Of a stretch of DNA of 18,307 nucleotides, positions 7,104 to 15,465 are shown in pieces (the stretch's first letter is position 1; every line of letters starts with the position of its first letter). This DNA is from Alphaproteobacteria bacterium UBA2964. GTDB taxonomy: Bacteria > Pseudomonadota > Alphaproteobacteria > MPNO01 > UBA2964. The translations under genes were made by a program, and so were the position numbers. Where the stretch lies: contig DEBE01000233.1 of the NCBI GenBank assembly GCA_002348425.1, positions 1 to 18,307 of the forward strand. Direction: 5' to 3'. The notes below the pieces were generated by a model. The model saw only the letters and a program-made list of their open reading frames with translations. It was not told the DNA's origin and searched no databases.

Positions 7104-8312
7104 TCATAAAGGAGGTAATGTTGTTTTTCTAGACAAGACTGCCGTAATAATAGTCATTATGATTCCTGCAGCCCCTACGAGGAAAAAGGCCGCTTCCAAT
7201 CCCCAAATGTGTGCAGCGGACCCCATCACAATGGGAATGATGACATTTGATGCTTGGTTACATGTAGTTCTAAGGCCCATTGCTCTGCCCTGAACAGTTG
7301 GCCCGACGGTTCTTGCAATCAATGACACAATGATCACTACACTTATGGCCATAACCGCCCCGCGCAAACTAGAAGCAATAAATAGGGGAAAAAATTGAGT
7401 GAATAAAGGAACCACCGCTATTGTAATGATCGAAATCACTATGCACCAAATTAACAATCGAAATTCATTAAAACGCCTAACAAGTGGTCCACTGCCTAAG
7501 GCGGCTATTCCCATTAAACCTGTAGCAGAAACAAGCAATCCAATCAGGGTTCCAGACATCCCGATTCCTTCTAAATACACAGCGTAAAACGCATTCTGCA
7601 TGCCACTACCAAACTGTCTGATAATTGTCATTGCTAAAACAACCGCGATCAGCGGGATGGAGAAAAGTTTAAAAGCTTCAACATAATCAACTAAGCGTGG
7701 TACGGCGACTTTTAGCGCTGAAACCTTATATTCAGAGCGCTTGGAAACAGCGTCTATTGGCAAACCTAGTACGCTATATAACAAACCTGCGCCCCATAGG
7801 CTCAAAGCACAAAACCCGCCCCAAGGTCCAAGAATATCCCAAGACGCACCTGCGATAGGCGGACCGCAGAATGTTCCGAGACGGGTCGCAAAAACAAGTC
7901 TTCCAGTATAAGTGGGATTGCCACGCAAAACCTGCCCGGTAAGCGTCTGAGCCCCTACCCAACTCATAGAGTCTGCAATGCCACTTACAAGTTGCAGAAG
8001 GATAATCACGGGCATCCAGGGTGCAACAGGATAAACAAACGGTAAGATGAGCATTAAAAGTGCGAAAAATATTAAGACTCGGCGTGTTCCCACCCGGTCC
8101 ATCATTGCTCCACCGTGGATTGCAAATAACAATGGGCCGACATAACGTACACCAAAAACAAGCCCAATGATAAATAAAGGGGCTCCCAGCTCAACAAGCC
8201 ATAATTGCATAACAACTAGTACTAAGTCTGGTATACTGTTGCTGAACAATGCCACCCCATAAACGGGCATCTGAACCTTAATGGGCAATGATTTTTCAAA
8301 CTTTTCGTTCAT
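7104..8312 (-). CDS. MFS transporter, substrate unknown
   Basis: 402-residue inner-membrane permease with twelve hydrophobic stretches. The GAMMDRVGTRRVLIF segment near residues 67-81 is the canonical MFS loop 2-3 (G..DR.G.R), and a charged central loop follows the sixth helix. The RLVFATRLGTFCGPPIAGASWD stretch on helices 4-5 is proton-linked MFS style. I cannot assign a substrate. It is transcribed leftward from a 52-base gap shared with the divergent YbfB/YjiJ-like permease, so the two may share control. No obvious ribosome-binding site precedes ATG 8312. Its end lies 7 bases from the end of the convergent small protein gene, with no clear terminator. Confidence 0.88.
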   Translation of the reverse strand: MNEKFEKSLPIKVQMPVYGVALFSNSIPDLVLVVMQLWLVELGAPLFIIGLVFGVRYVGPLLFAIHGGAMMDRVGTRRVLIFFALLMLILPFVYPVAPWMPVIILLQLVSGIADSMSWVGAQTLTGQVLRGNPTYTGRLVFATRLGTFCGPPIAGASWDILGPWGGFCALSLWGAGLLYSVLGLPIDAVSKRSEYKVSALKVAVPRLVDYVEAFKLFSIPLIAVVLAMTIIRQFGSGMQNAFYAVYLEGIGMSGTLIGLLVSATGLMGIAALGSGPLVRRFNEFRLLIWCIVISIITIAVVPLFTQFFPLFIASSLRGAVMAISVVIIVSLIARTVGPTVQGRAMGLRTTCNQASNVIIPIVMGSAAHIWGLEAAFFLVGAAGIIMTIITAVLSRKTTLPPL

Positions 8313-8364
8313 ATTGATTTATTTGAGAAGCCTAATAACAATTTTAAATTTAAATGATTTTTAA

Positions 8365-9600
8365 TTGACACTAGACGAAAAGACCATCGCGGTCCAAGGT
8401 TCAAAAGTGCCTTTTATTTTTAAAACTGCTTCCCCCGATTTTCTGTGGCTTCGACTTTCAATAGCCGGAGGGGCCACGCTACTCGTTGGGATGGGCTTAG
8501 GACGATTTTCATATTCACCACTGATACCTCAACTGATCGAAATTGGTCAATTAACGGAATGGCAAGCCGGCGTAATTGCAGCCTCTAATTTTTTAGGTTA
8601 CCTAGTTGGCGCTCTGGTTGCCCCAACTATGCGAAGACATTCAGGTGAAACAAGGACAATGCGCGCATGTTTGATCCTTGGTCTTGTAGCACTATTTGCT
8701 TGCGCGGTACCGTGGGGTTTCTATTGGCTTTTTTTATGGAGAGGCTTACTGGGCGCCGTCGTGGGCGTTATGATGATTTACTGCCTGTCCATTGCTACAA
8801 GACATGCACCATCAGACAGGTTGGGTGCTGCAACCGGGATCGTTTATACTGGAGTGGGAATTGGAATTTTATTATCAGGTTCTTTAATTCCTTGGCTGTT
8901 GAGCTATAGCCTGACTATCACTTGGTTAGGAATTGGCGTTATAGGATTAACATCATGTATAGTTGCAGACTGGGGCTGGCGAGGGCTAACACCCAAAGAG
9001 AGCTCAAATAAAGAAAAACCACACCCAAAAATTATTTGGGAATATACAGTAGTTGCGCTGATTGCCGTGCGAGTTCTTTTTTCAATCGGGCTAATACCTC
9101 ACACCATTTATTGGATAGATTACATTGTGAGAGGACTTGGAAATGAAATCGATTTTGGAGGTCTGCACTGGTGTCTCTTTGGACTAGGAGCCATAGGAGG
9201 AACTTACCTTTGGGGTCGTCTCGCCGATAAAATTGGATTTTATCGTGGTTTGGTTATCACCTTTATTATAATTTCATCTGGGGTTGCTATTCCGGTAATA
9301 AATTCCGCCAATTGGGCCTTAATTATATCTTCTTTGGTTGTTGGAACCCAACCCGGCCTAACAGCAATCATGTCCGGAAGAGTTCATCAATTAATGGGTC
9401 CAGAAAATATGGCCCCGGTATGGCGAATGTCAGCACTAATTTCTACAATAATACAAGCAGTTGCAGCGTACGGTTACGTTACCTTATTTGAGTATACTGA
9501 TAATTATGTGCCGATTTTTTTAGTTGGAAGCGCGTGCTTTGCTATGGGAGCAATAATAGCGATTACATTGAAAGGGAGAAAAAATTCTAAGAAAGTTTAA
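8365..9600 (+). CDS. YbfB/YjiJ-family MFS transporter
   Basis: The GMGLGRFSYSPLIPQLIE segment (residues ~42-59) is the hallmark of YbfB/YjiJ MFS proteins. NFLGYLVGALVAP on helix 2 and TGIVYTGVGIGILLSGSLIPWLL on helix 5 are also typical; there are twelve hydrophobic segments. The start is uncertain: TTG 8365 opens the frame, while GTG 8407 has AAGG at good spacing and would give 397 residues beginning VPFIFKTASPDF. No in-frame ATG precedes the first helix. Substrate unknown. It is divergent from the other MFS gene and 208 bases upstream of the aspartate dehydrogenase homologue on the same strand. Confidence 0.88.
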   Translation: MTLDEKTIAVQGSKVPFIFKTASPDFLWLRLSIAGGATLLVGMGLGRFSYSPLIPQLIEIGQLTEWQAGVIAASNFLGYLVGALVAPTMRRHSGETRTMRACLILGLVALFACAVPWGFYWLFLWRGLLGAVVGVMMIYCLSIATRHAPSDRLGAATGIVYTGVGIGILLSGSLIPWLLSYSLTITWLGIGVIGLTSCIVADWGWRGLTPKESSNKEKPHPKIIWEYTVVALIAVRVLFSIGLIPHTIYWIDYIVRGLGNEIDFGGLHWCLFGLGAIGGTYLWGRLADKIGFYRGLVITFIIISSGVAIPVINSANWALIISSLVVGTQPGLTAIMSGRVHQLMGPENMAPVWRMSALISTIIQAVAAYGYVTLFEYTDNYVPIFLVGSACFAMGAIIAITLKGRKNSKKV

Positions 9601-9808
9601 TAACCATTGTTTTTGTATTAAAGAATACTTTTAATATTTTTTAAATACTATTTTATTTTTTTCAAAGACCTCATACATTTTTTAATATAAATTATGGTCC
9701 CTAAGAAGCGGTTTTTAATCACAAACTCTAAATGCAAACATAACCCCTTTTATTAAAATTTTCCTAAACGCATATACCACTCAAACACTAAAATAACTTA
9801 AGGTAAAT
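9601..9808. other. AT-rich spacer, weak terminator and nadX leader
   Basis: GTATT (9615-9619) and AATAC (9624-9628) form a weak 5-bp hairpin followed by a T-rich run, a possible terminator for the MFS gene. The rest is AT-rich without a gene. AAGG, 5 bases before ATG 9809, is the ribosome-binding site of the next gene. Confidence 0.35.
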
Positions 9809-10621
9809 ATGAAAAAAGTCGCGCTAATCGGATATGGAGCAATTGCTAAAATTGCCATACAAAAAATATATGAACATGACAAAAGGAATGAAATAAAAAT
9901 TGTCGGAGTTCTTGTCCGCAAAAATCGACTCAAAGAATCAAAGAAAGCGCTTAAACAAACAATTCCTGTTGTTACCAAAATTGAAGAGCTTATAAAGCTG
10001 TCACCAAATGTAATCGCTGAGTGTGCCGGTCAAGACGCTGTATCAGAATATGGAGCAGCAGTACTCGCATCAGGAATAAATTTTATAATTATTTCGACCG
10101 GAGCATTAGCTGATAATAGACTTAGAAACGAATTGAGTTCTATTTGTAAAAAAAACGGTGCACACATGCTTATTCCATCAGGCGCAATTGCAGGTCTGGA
10201 TGGGCTGGAATCACTACGAATTGGCGGCTTAACCTCTGTTAGATATACTTCTACAAAGCCTCCTCTTGCCTGGAAGGGTACACCAGCCGATAGCGATTTT
10301 GACCTGACTAAAATAAACAAGAAAACTATTTTATATACTGGACCGGCACGTGAAGCCGCTCAGATTTTTCCAAAAAATGCAAATCTTGCCGCCACTGTGG
10401 CATTGGCAGGCCTTGGAATGGAAAAAACACAGATTGAACTAGTGGCTGACCCTGAAGTTGCACCAAATAACGTCGGGGCCATTAGTGCTGAGGGGGCCTT
10501 TGGATCCCTAAAGGTTGAATGTCGTGGATTGCCAGCCCCAGATAATCCTAAAACCTCTGCCACGACTGCCTTATCCCTTGCCGAAGCAATTTTAAAAGAT
10601 ACACGAACTATTATTATTTAG
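9809..10621 (+). CDS. nadX: L-aspartate dehydrogenase family protein (NadX-like) with altered active-site motif
   Basis: Family reaction: NAD(P)-dependent oxidation of L-aspartate to iminoaspartate, which feeds NAD synthesis or aspartate use. At 270 residues it is the usual bacterial size. The Rossmann motif is LIGYGAIA (6-13). IPSGAIAGLDGL (122-133), KPPLAWKGTPA (150-160), FPKNANLAATVALAGLG (187-203) and PDNPKTSATTALSL (244-257) are all family-typical. The segment APNNVGAISAEGAFG (218-232) aligns with APxNVHxIxAEGAFG in the homologues I know, where the histidine is the catalytic residue; here it is Gly223. The enzyme may be inactive or altered. No nadA or nadC is in the window. Confidence 0.85.
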   Translation: MKKVALIGYGAIAKIAIQKIYEHDKRNEIKIVGVLVRKNRLKESKKALKQTIPVVTKIEELIKLSPNVIAECAGQDAVSEYGAAVLASGINFIIISTGALADNRLRNELSSICKKNGAHMLIPSGAIAGLDGLESLRIGGLTSVRYTSTKPPLAWKGTPADSDFDLTKINKKTILYTGPAREAAQIFPKNANLAATVALAGLGMEKTQIELVADPEVAPNNVGAISAEGAFGSLKVECRGLPAPDNPKTSATTALSLAEAILKDTRTIII

Positions 10622-10627
10622 AATTTA

Positions 10628-11353
10628 TTAGGGCCTCTTAAATGAAAAAGCCTTTTGAAATGACGGCTTTGATTTTGTACGGACCCACCAGGCACCCAAT
10701 TTAGGTCGTTTTTCCCAATCAGTAAGACTTGGCATCTTATTAGACTCAAACCTTTCAAAAAACGGAGCAACACTTATATCTGCAAGAGAGAAATTGGCAC
10801 CACAAAGCCAATCACTCTCCTGCAATGTATCTTCCATCTTATCTAACACCTCTGCCACTCTGGCCTCCGCAAATTCCAGTTCTTCTTGGGAAACACCTTG
10901 AGCAAGACGTTTCTTGAGCAATAACCTTTTTTCCTCTGTCGCCTGACTATCTAATACCGCCTGCAGTTCTTCATCACCCATTCCCTCAAAACGTTTATAC
11001 CGACCCTGCTTGATCCAAGAGACAGTATTAATATTTCGGTGAAGTACATGTTCTATTCTATCCATCCAAATATGCATTTGAGCTCTTAGATAAGGATTGG
11101 AGGGCCGCAAAGGTGGTTCAGGATAAATTTCATCAAGATATTCTATAATCACATTTGACTCATATAAGATCTTTCCATCATGAACTATGGTTGGAACAAC
11201 ACCATTAGGGTTAATTTCTAAATACACAGGGTCAAGGTTATCCCTTTTTGCTAAATCGAGATATTTACTTTCCCACTCGACATCTTTTTCGGCTAAAGTT
11301 ATGCGGACACGTTTCGAACATGTAGACGTATCTCCATGGTACAAAGTTAACAT
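10628..11353 (-). CDS. Glutathione S-transferase
   Basis: Cytoplasmic two-domain GST of 241 residues. ATG 11353 is the start, with AAGGA 8 bases upstream; the frame also opens one codon earlier at a TTG. The N-terminal thioredoxin-like domain begins LTLYHGDTSTCSKRVRITLA, where Ser10/Cys12/Ser13 occupy the catalytic position. INPNGVVPTIV carries the cis-proline, and YESNVIIEYLDEIYP the glutathione-binding ES pair near 61-75. The helical C-terminal domain has a long charged insert (about 115-170) and the FSLADISVAPFFERF N-capping motif. The STCSxxVR style recalls dehalogenase and isomerase GSTs, so a catabolic role beside the ring-cleavage genes is possible but unproven. It ends 6 bases from the convergent nadX-like gene. 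Confidence 0.92.
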   Translation of the reverse strand: MLTLYHGDTSTCSKRVRITLAEKDVEWESKYLDLAKRDNLDPVYLEINPNGVVPTIVHDGKILYESNVIIEYLDEIYPEPPLRPSNPYLRAQMHIWMDRIEHVLHRNINTVSWIKQGRYKRFEGMGDEELQAVLDSQATEEKRLLLKKRLAQGVSQEELEFAEARVAEVLDKMEDTLQESDWLCGANFSLADISVAPFFERFESNKMPSLTDWEKRPKLGAWWVRTKSKPSFQKAFSFKRP

Positions 11354-11493
11354 CAATTTTATCCTTCAAAATTTTTGACACTCTGGAAATGAAAATCACG
11401 AACTAAAAAAGGTTTTTGAAATTTAATAATACGTAAAAAAATAATGTAGACTTAAAAAAAGAAACTGGCGTTTGATCAACACTATACAAAATT

Positions 11494-12327
11494 TTATGCG
11501 GCCATATGCCACTCGGCAACTCCGCACCCTATGAGCATATCTTGCATAGGCGCGTAGCCTATTAATTCAAAGCCCTGACTACCAGCAGCTGCATGCGCGA
11601 TTGTCCAAGCTCGTAATTCAGCTCCTCCATTACCCGTCTTATCCAGCATCATCTCCAAATCCTTTGCTAGTTTATCGTCTGAAGCCGATTTGAATAGTTC
11701 TATGCAGGCCCTATCGAATGGTTCATCGACCCAGCCCATCGTGGTTTCACCAATTGAATGACTAAGACCTCCTGTACCCATCACGACGACACGCAAATCT
11801 TCTGGATATTTCTCGATGGCTGACCTCAGCATATGCCCCCAAGCCAAGCAACGTTGTGGCGTTGGAAATGGTTTTTCAACTAGATTCAGGTAAACCGGTA
11901 TGATGGGTGGTATAGGATCAAGCCCTGCACACCAAATCGGAACACACATTCCATGGTCGAGCTTCAACCTTCGTGAGTAAGACGGGTCGAAGTTGTTACT
12001 CAGCGCATAATCGAGGATATACGTTCCTAACCCGACATGACCAGATAACGTCTTGTGAGGAAAAACTGGTTTCATAAAGGGTTCAGGAGGTCCCTCATGT
12101 TCTTCACCAATACCGACACAAAAAGCTGGGATATTATCAAGAAAAAAATTAACCCAGTGATCAGTAGAATGAATTACCAAAACATCTGGCTGCAACGCTG
12201 ATAACCGGTCTCCTAATTCTTTATAATGTTTAGTCAGCCAATCCCTACTTTCAGATTTCATCGTATTCCAAGAACGGGCAATATTAGGGGCATGACCGGC
12301 TGCGAAACTACCAACAAGCTTAGCCAT
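11494..12327 (-). CDS. LigB-type class III extradiol dioxygenase, catalytic (beta) subunit
   Basis: Opens a catechol-type ring next to the hydroxyls using Fe(II) and O2, as in protocatechuate 4,5-dioxygenase. All expected residues are present in 277 residues: His12 (AAGHAPNI) and His57 (STDHWVNF) plus Glu237 (GGAELRAW) as iron ligands, His125 (LDHGMCVP), and His190 (GGLSH) as the acid-base residue. FPHKTLSGHVGLG and PVYLNLVEKPFPTPQRC are other recognisable stretches. A strong AAGGAGGAGG precedes ATG 12327. The gene overlaps the alpha-subunit gene by 8 bases, so the subunits are translationally coupled. The substrate could be protocatechuate, gallate or a relative; the sequence does not decide. 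Confidence 0.93.
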   Translation of the reverse strand: MAKLVGSFAAGHAPNIARSWNTMKSESRDWLTKHYKELGDRLSALQPDVLVIHSTDHWVNFFLDNIPAFCVGIGEEHEGPPEPFMKPVFPHKTLSGHVGLGTYILDYALSNNFDPSYSRRLKLDHGMCVPIWCAGLDPIPPIIPVYLNLVEKPFPTPQRCLAWGHMLRSAIEKYPEDLRVVVMGTGGLSHSIGETTMGWVDEPFDRACIELFKSASDDKLAKDLEMMLDKTGNGGAELRAWTIAHAAAGSQGFELIGYAPMQDMLIGCGVAEWHMAA

Positions 12328-12610
12328 TTACCTCCTCCTTACGTGTATCAATAGAGGACAAAATCTCGATTGATTTTTGATCATCATACCCGCAGATCAA
12401 TAAAAAAAACCTCATCAGATAAGGATTTGTTCGGGGATACAAGTATTCATAGTCATCGCTGAGAAGAGCTTGCCGTATCTCATGTGAAACGGGGTATTTA
12501 TCAATAGTCGTCTCACGATGTTCAGACCACAAATTCTTGCCATCTGGACCCTGCAAATCGAAAAGCAATTTATTGAGCCAATAATCAGATTGCATTAGAC
12601 ATCCATCCAT
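12320..12610 (-). CDS. LigA-type small (alpha) subunit of the extradiol dioxygenase
   Basis: The helical alpha subunit that covers the active site of LigAB dioxygenases. The pattern is SDYWLNKLLFDLQGPDGKNL, then YPVSHEIRQALLSDDYEYLY and PYLMRFFLLICGYD, which matches LigA through the length. 96 residues is short against about 120-140 for stand-alone LigA, mostly at the N-terminus. The start is uncertain: ATG 12610 has no ribosome-binding site, while ATG 12595 (giving MQSDYWLNK) has a weak GGATG ahead. It is the first gene of the ligA-ligB pair and faces the LLM oxidoreductase gene across a 121-base divergent promoter region. Confidence 0.9.
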   Translation of the reverse strand: MDGCLMQSDYWLNKLLFDLQGPDGKNLWSEHRETTIDKYPVSHEIRQALLSDDYEYLYPRTNPYLMRFFLLICGYDDQKSIEILSSIDTRKEEVNG

Positions 12611-12731
12611 AGAAATGTTTTTGTCAATTAGCGACAGTGAATTTTATATTACAGCACATATATTAATTTCAAATGCCAATTTTAATCATCGTAAATAATG
12701 AAATACTTGACGTAATGGGAAACAAATAGAA
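12611..12731. promoter_or_regulatory. Divergent control region of ligAB and the LLM gene
   Basis: This 121-base AT-rich gap must hold the promoters of both divergent genes. TGTC and GACA form a small inverted repeat at 12622-12636 (7-base spacer), and a minus-strand TTGACA overlaps it at 12627-12622 without a clear -10 partner. Nothing stronger is visible. Confidence 0.35.
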
Positions 12732-13670
12732 ATGGACTTAAAACTAGGATTTCTTTTGCCCACCCGTGAAAGAATAATGGTGGGAACTCATGAGACAACA
12801 GAGATACTTGAGTTAGCCGACTATGCAGAAAGTATCGGCCTCGATTCCGTTTGGATAGGTGACTCTTTGCTCGCAAAACCTAGACATGAGCCACTGTCTC
12901 TAATAGCCGCTATCGCTGGCCGAACAAAAAAAATTGAATTGGGTACAGGCGTTTTATTACCCATGTTAAGAAACCCCGTCGTTCTCGCTCATCAAGTGGC
13001 TACCATCGATCAAATTAGCGAGGGAAGAATAATACTTGGGATTGGTACAGCACGTGATGTACCGACAATTAGAAATGAATTTGAAGCTGCCGGTATACCA
13101 TTTGAAAAACGAATAGGGACTATGCTCGAACAAGTAAAACTTTGCCGGGCACTTTGGAGCGGTGAAAAAGTGAATTGGAATGGTCGATGGAATGTGAAAG
13201 ACGCCGAACTCGCGCCAAAACCATTTTCAAAAGGTGGGCCTCGTATATGGGGAGGTGGCGGTGTTCCTGCAGCTTTGAAGAGATCGGCTCGTTATTTTGA
13301 CGGTTGGTTTCCTTCTGGCCCTGGCAATGGAGAGAATTGGCATAAAAGTTGGCAACAACTCAACGACTATGCAAAGGAGGCAGGACGGCAAAAGTCGGAC
13401 ATAATTGGAGCTGCATACGTTACTGTCGCAATCAATAACAATGTACCCGATGCCGAAAAGGAACTCGATGAGTATCTAGCCAACTACTATCTCCGTCCGG
13501 CCGAACTGGTTCGAAATGAACAATATAGCTTTGCTGGAGATAAGGCTATGGTAACCGCATGGCTCAATGAATTTATTGAGGCAGGCGCAAGCCACCTGTG
13601 TATAAGATTTACCGGTGACAACAATAAGTCACTCATGGATGAATTAGCTGGTATGCGAGAACAATTTTAA
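12732..13670 (+). CDS. LLM-class flavin-dependent oxidoreductase
   Basis: Luciferase-like TIM-barrel protein, 312 residues, using FMN or F420 as cofactor. The family pattern is plain: LKLGFLLPT at the start, LADYAESIGLDSVWIGDSL (about 28-46), KKIELGTGVLLPMLRNPVVLAHQVATID (about 65-95), SEGRIILGIGTA (about 98-109), GPRIWGGGGVPAALKRSARYFDGWFPSG (about 168-195) and EFIEAGASHLCIRF near the end. Such enzymes are often monooxygenases in catabolism of aromatic or sulfur compounds; the substrate cannot be read. It faces ligAB across a shared 121-base promoter region, suggesting joint regulation and a step before or after ring cleavage. ATG 12732 has only a weak GGGA ahead. Confidence 0.9.
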   Translation: MDLKLGFLLPTRERIMVGTHETTEILELADYAESIGLDSVWIGDSLLAKPRHEPLSLIAAIAGRTKKIELGTGVLLPMLRNPVVLAHQVATIDQISEGRIILGIGTARDVPTIRNEFEAAGIPFEKRIGTMLEQVKLCRALWSGEKVNWNGRWNVKDAELAPKPFSKGGPRIWGGGGVPAALKRSARYFDGWFPSGPGNGENWHKSWQQLNDYAKEAGRQKSDIIGAAYVTVAINNNVPDAEKELDEYLANYYLRPAELVRNEQYSFAGDKAMVTAWLNEFIEAGASHLCIRFTGDNNKSLMDELAGMREQF

Positions 13671-13738
13671 GCCTTTCATTAAAGCTTAAATTGAGCAGAA
13701 ACCTAAGGTATAAACATATAGGTCAAGCGCGTGTAAGT

Positions 13739-14098
13739 TTAAATTTTTTCCCAAATCAAAGAAGCCTTGCTGCCAGGTCCTCCCATTACTGGAGGTGAAG
13801 CCGTTAGGATTAAATTGTCTCCCTCAAAAGACACATCACGGACTGTGGTTGTTCCCTCCAATTTCGAATGAGCAGAGAGCTCAATATGATGAAAAACCTG
13901 AGTACCCTTAAGTTCAAATTCACCAAAATAACTAAAATAATCCCCATTTGCCTGACGCGTTGCCGTCGCCATATGACCATCCAAGGTATACTCCATGCGA
14001 CCTCCTGTGGGTGCGTCTTCTTCTCGACCAGGATTTCCATCGGAATCCATAAAACGGAAACCCACCAAACGCCATGTGCCAATCATTTTTTTAATCAT
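13739..14098 (-). CDS. Lipocalin-like domain protein
   Basis: 119 residues that fit the bacterial lipocalin-like domain (Lipocalin_5 style): IGTWRLVGFRFMDSDGN at the start, RMEYTLDGHMATATR near 34-48, YFSYFGEFELKGTQVFHHIELS, then VRDVSFEGDNLILTASP and a final LIWEKI. It would be a small beta-barrel. No signal peptide is visible, so it is probably cytoplasmic. Members bind small hydrophobic ligands or act as isomerase-like accessory proteins in catabolic operons; the exact role is unknown. It is the last gene of a leftward run (tctC, tctAB, MFS, this gene), 40 bases after the MFS gene. A weak GAGAG precedes ATG 14098. Confidence 0.82.
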   Translation of the reverse strand: MIKKMIGTWRLVGFRFMDSDGNPGREEDAPTGGRMEYTLDGHMATATRQANGDYFSYFGEFELKGTQVFHHIELSAHSKLEGTTTVRDVSFEGDNLILTASPPVMGGPGSKASLIWEKI

Positions 14099-14138
14099 AT
14101 TTAATTTCTCTCAAATTGTTATTTCCGAAAAATTACAG

Positions 14139-15392
14139 TTATGCGGTTATGGCTCCTGCCATTCGATCAGTGGGTTTGTCATTCATAAAGAGCTGAGCCA
14201 TTCCAGCAGTAACACCAATGATAACTCCAATTTGCCAAGCTAGGTTATAGTTTCCAAATGCATCAAACAAAAGGCCTGCGCCCCAAGCCCCTATAAAGGA
14301 TCCGGCTTGATGGCAAAAAAAGGCAATACCAGTCAGGGTCGCCATATTTTTTAACCCAAAAATTTGTCCAACCAAACCCGTTACTAAAGGTGCAACCCCT
14401 AGCCATAAAAGTCCCATCACAGCTGCAAAAACCAGAGTAGTCGTCGGCGTTGCCGGTAACAAAAAATAAACAACAATAAACGCGGAACGCAATATATAGA
14501 CACCGCCTAGCAAGTAATGCTTTGGATATTTACCTCCTAACCAACCAAGGATATAACAGCCAATCGCATTAAACCCACCGATAACAGCCAAAGCTTGGGC
14601 TCCTAGTGTAGAAGACTGGCCACAAATTTCTAAATAAGCAGGTAGATGGGCTGCTATAAATATTAGTTGGAGACCACAGACAAAGTACGCGATCGACATT
14701 GTCACATACCCCTTGTGTCCCCACGCCTCAATCAATACCTCCTTTACAGACATTTGTGATCCACCATTAGTTGATGGAGAGTTAACCTCCACACTTACAT
14801 CGTCCCCACAACCAGTATAAAAAGCTGCGGGTATCATTACTGCACACAGTGCGATAAACCCTACCATGGCAATTACCCAGCTATTACTATCTATAAGTCC
14901 CTGCGCGAGCGGGGCCGCTATAAATGTTCCAATAGACCCTGCAGCCGATATTGTTCCAAGTGCGACACTGCGTTTAACAACGGACACGGCTCGTGCGGAC
15001 GCGGCCAGAGCAAGGCTAAGACCGGTGCATGCCAATGCCAAACCGATCATGAAACCAAGCCCAATCCAAAGGGCGATGGGTCCTTCTGCAATCATGGTCA
15101 CGCCAAGCCCAGCCGCATAGAGGAATGAGCCTCCTATAGTCATCACCCGGCAGCCAAACCGATCTGCAAAGGCTCCAATCAGCGGTTGAGTAAGACCCCA
15201 AGTAAAATTTTGAATAGCAATTGCAAGAGTAAAATCTGCGACAGAAATTCCAAGATCTTGGGTCACCGGTGCAACGAAAAGGCCGAAGCTCTGACGCATG
15301 CCCATACTCATCGTCAGCATTACACTTGCTCCAGTAAGCACTGAAATTGTCTGGGTACTGCTGTAGCCCGGAGCTTGATAAGGTTTTGACAT
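14139..15392 (-). CDS. MFS transporter, probably for carboxylates (OFA/monocarboxylate-like)
   Basis: 417-residue permease with twelve hydrophobic segments. The beginning, SVLTGASVMLTMSMGMRQSF, followed by GLFVAPVTQDLGIS and the QPLIGAFADRFGCRVMTIGG loop (about 68-87), fits the oxalate/formate antiporter-like and monocarboxylate-like MFS proteins. A polar central loop (about 193-217) joins the halves. The second half ends with AWGAGLLFDAFGNYNLAWQIGV. The substrate is inferred only in class. It lies between the TTT transporter and the lipocalin-like gene on one strand, with gaps of 73 and 40 bases, so an operon is likely. No clear ribosome-binding site precedes ATG 15392. Confidence 0.87.
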   Translation of the reverse strand: MSKPYQAPGYSSTQTISVLTGASVMLTMSMGMRQSFGLFVAPVTQDLGISVADFTLAIAIQNFTWGLTQPLIGAFADRFGCRVMTIGGSFLYAAGLGVTMIAEGPIALWIGLGFMIGLALACTGLSLALAASARAVSVVKRSVALGTISAAGSIGTFIAAPLAQGLIDSNSWVIAMVGFIALCAVMIPAAFYTGCGDDVSVEVNSPSTNGGSQMSVKEVLIEAWGHKGYVTMSIAYFVCGLQLIFIAAHLPAYLEICGQSSTLGAQALAVIGGFNAIGCYILGWLGGKYPKHYLLGGVYILRSAFIVVYFLLPATPTTTLVFAAVMGLLWLGVAPLVTGLVGQIFGLKNMATLTGIAFFCHQAGSFIGAWGAGLLFDAFGNYNLAWQIGVIIGVTAGMAQLFMNDKPTDRMAGAITA

Positions 15393-15465
15393 TACAAAAG
15401 ATACATCTAAAAGATTGACCGATATGCTTGAAACGACTTAATCAATGAGAGTGGCCTAAACAACA

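Noticed and set aside
6811..7107. 98-codon minus-strand frame opposite the small basic protein
   Set aside because: It mirrors the plus-strand gene almost exactly, has no good ribosome-binding site, and its Ser/Arg/Pro-rich product looks like an antisense shadow; the plus frame has the domain-like pattern.
13666..13690. Inverted repeat TTTAAGC/GCTTAAA at the end of the LLM gene as a terminator
   Set aside because: AT-rich 7-bp stem with an 11-base loop and no T-run following; too weak to call a terminator.
13810..14082. 90-codon minus-strand frame inside the lipocalin-like gene
   Set aside because: Same strand, different frame; composition is Trp/Arg/Ile-rich nonsense while the other frame matches a known domain.
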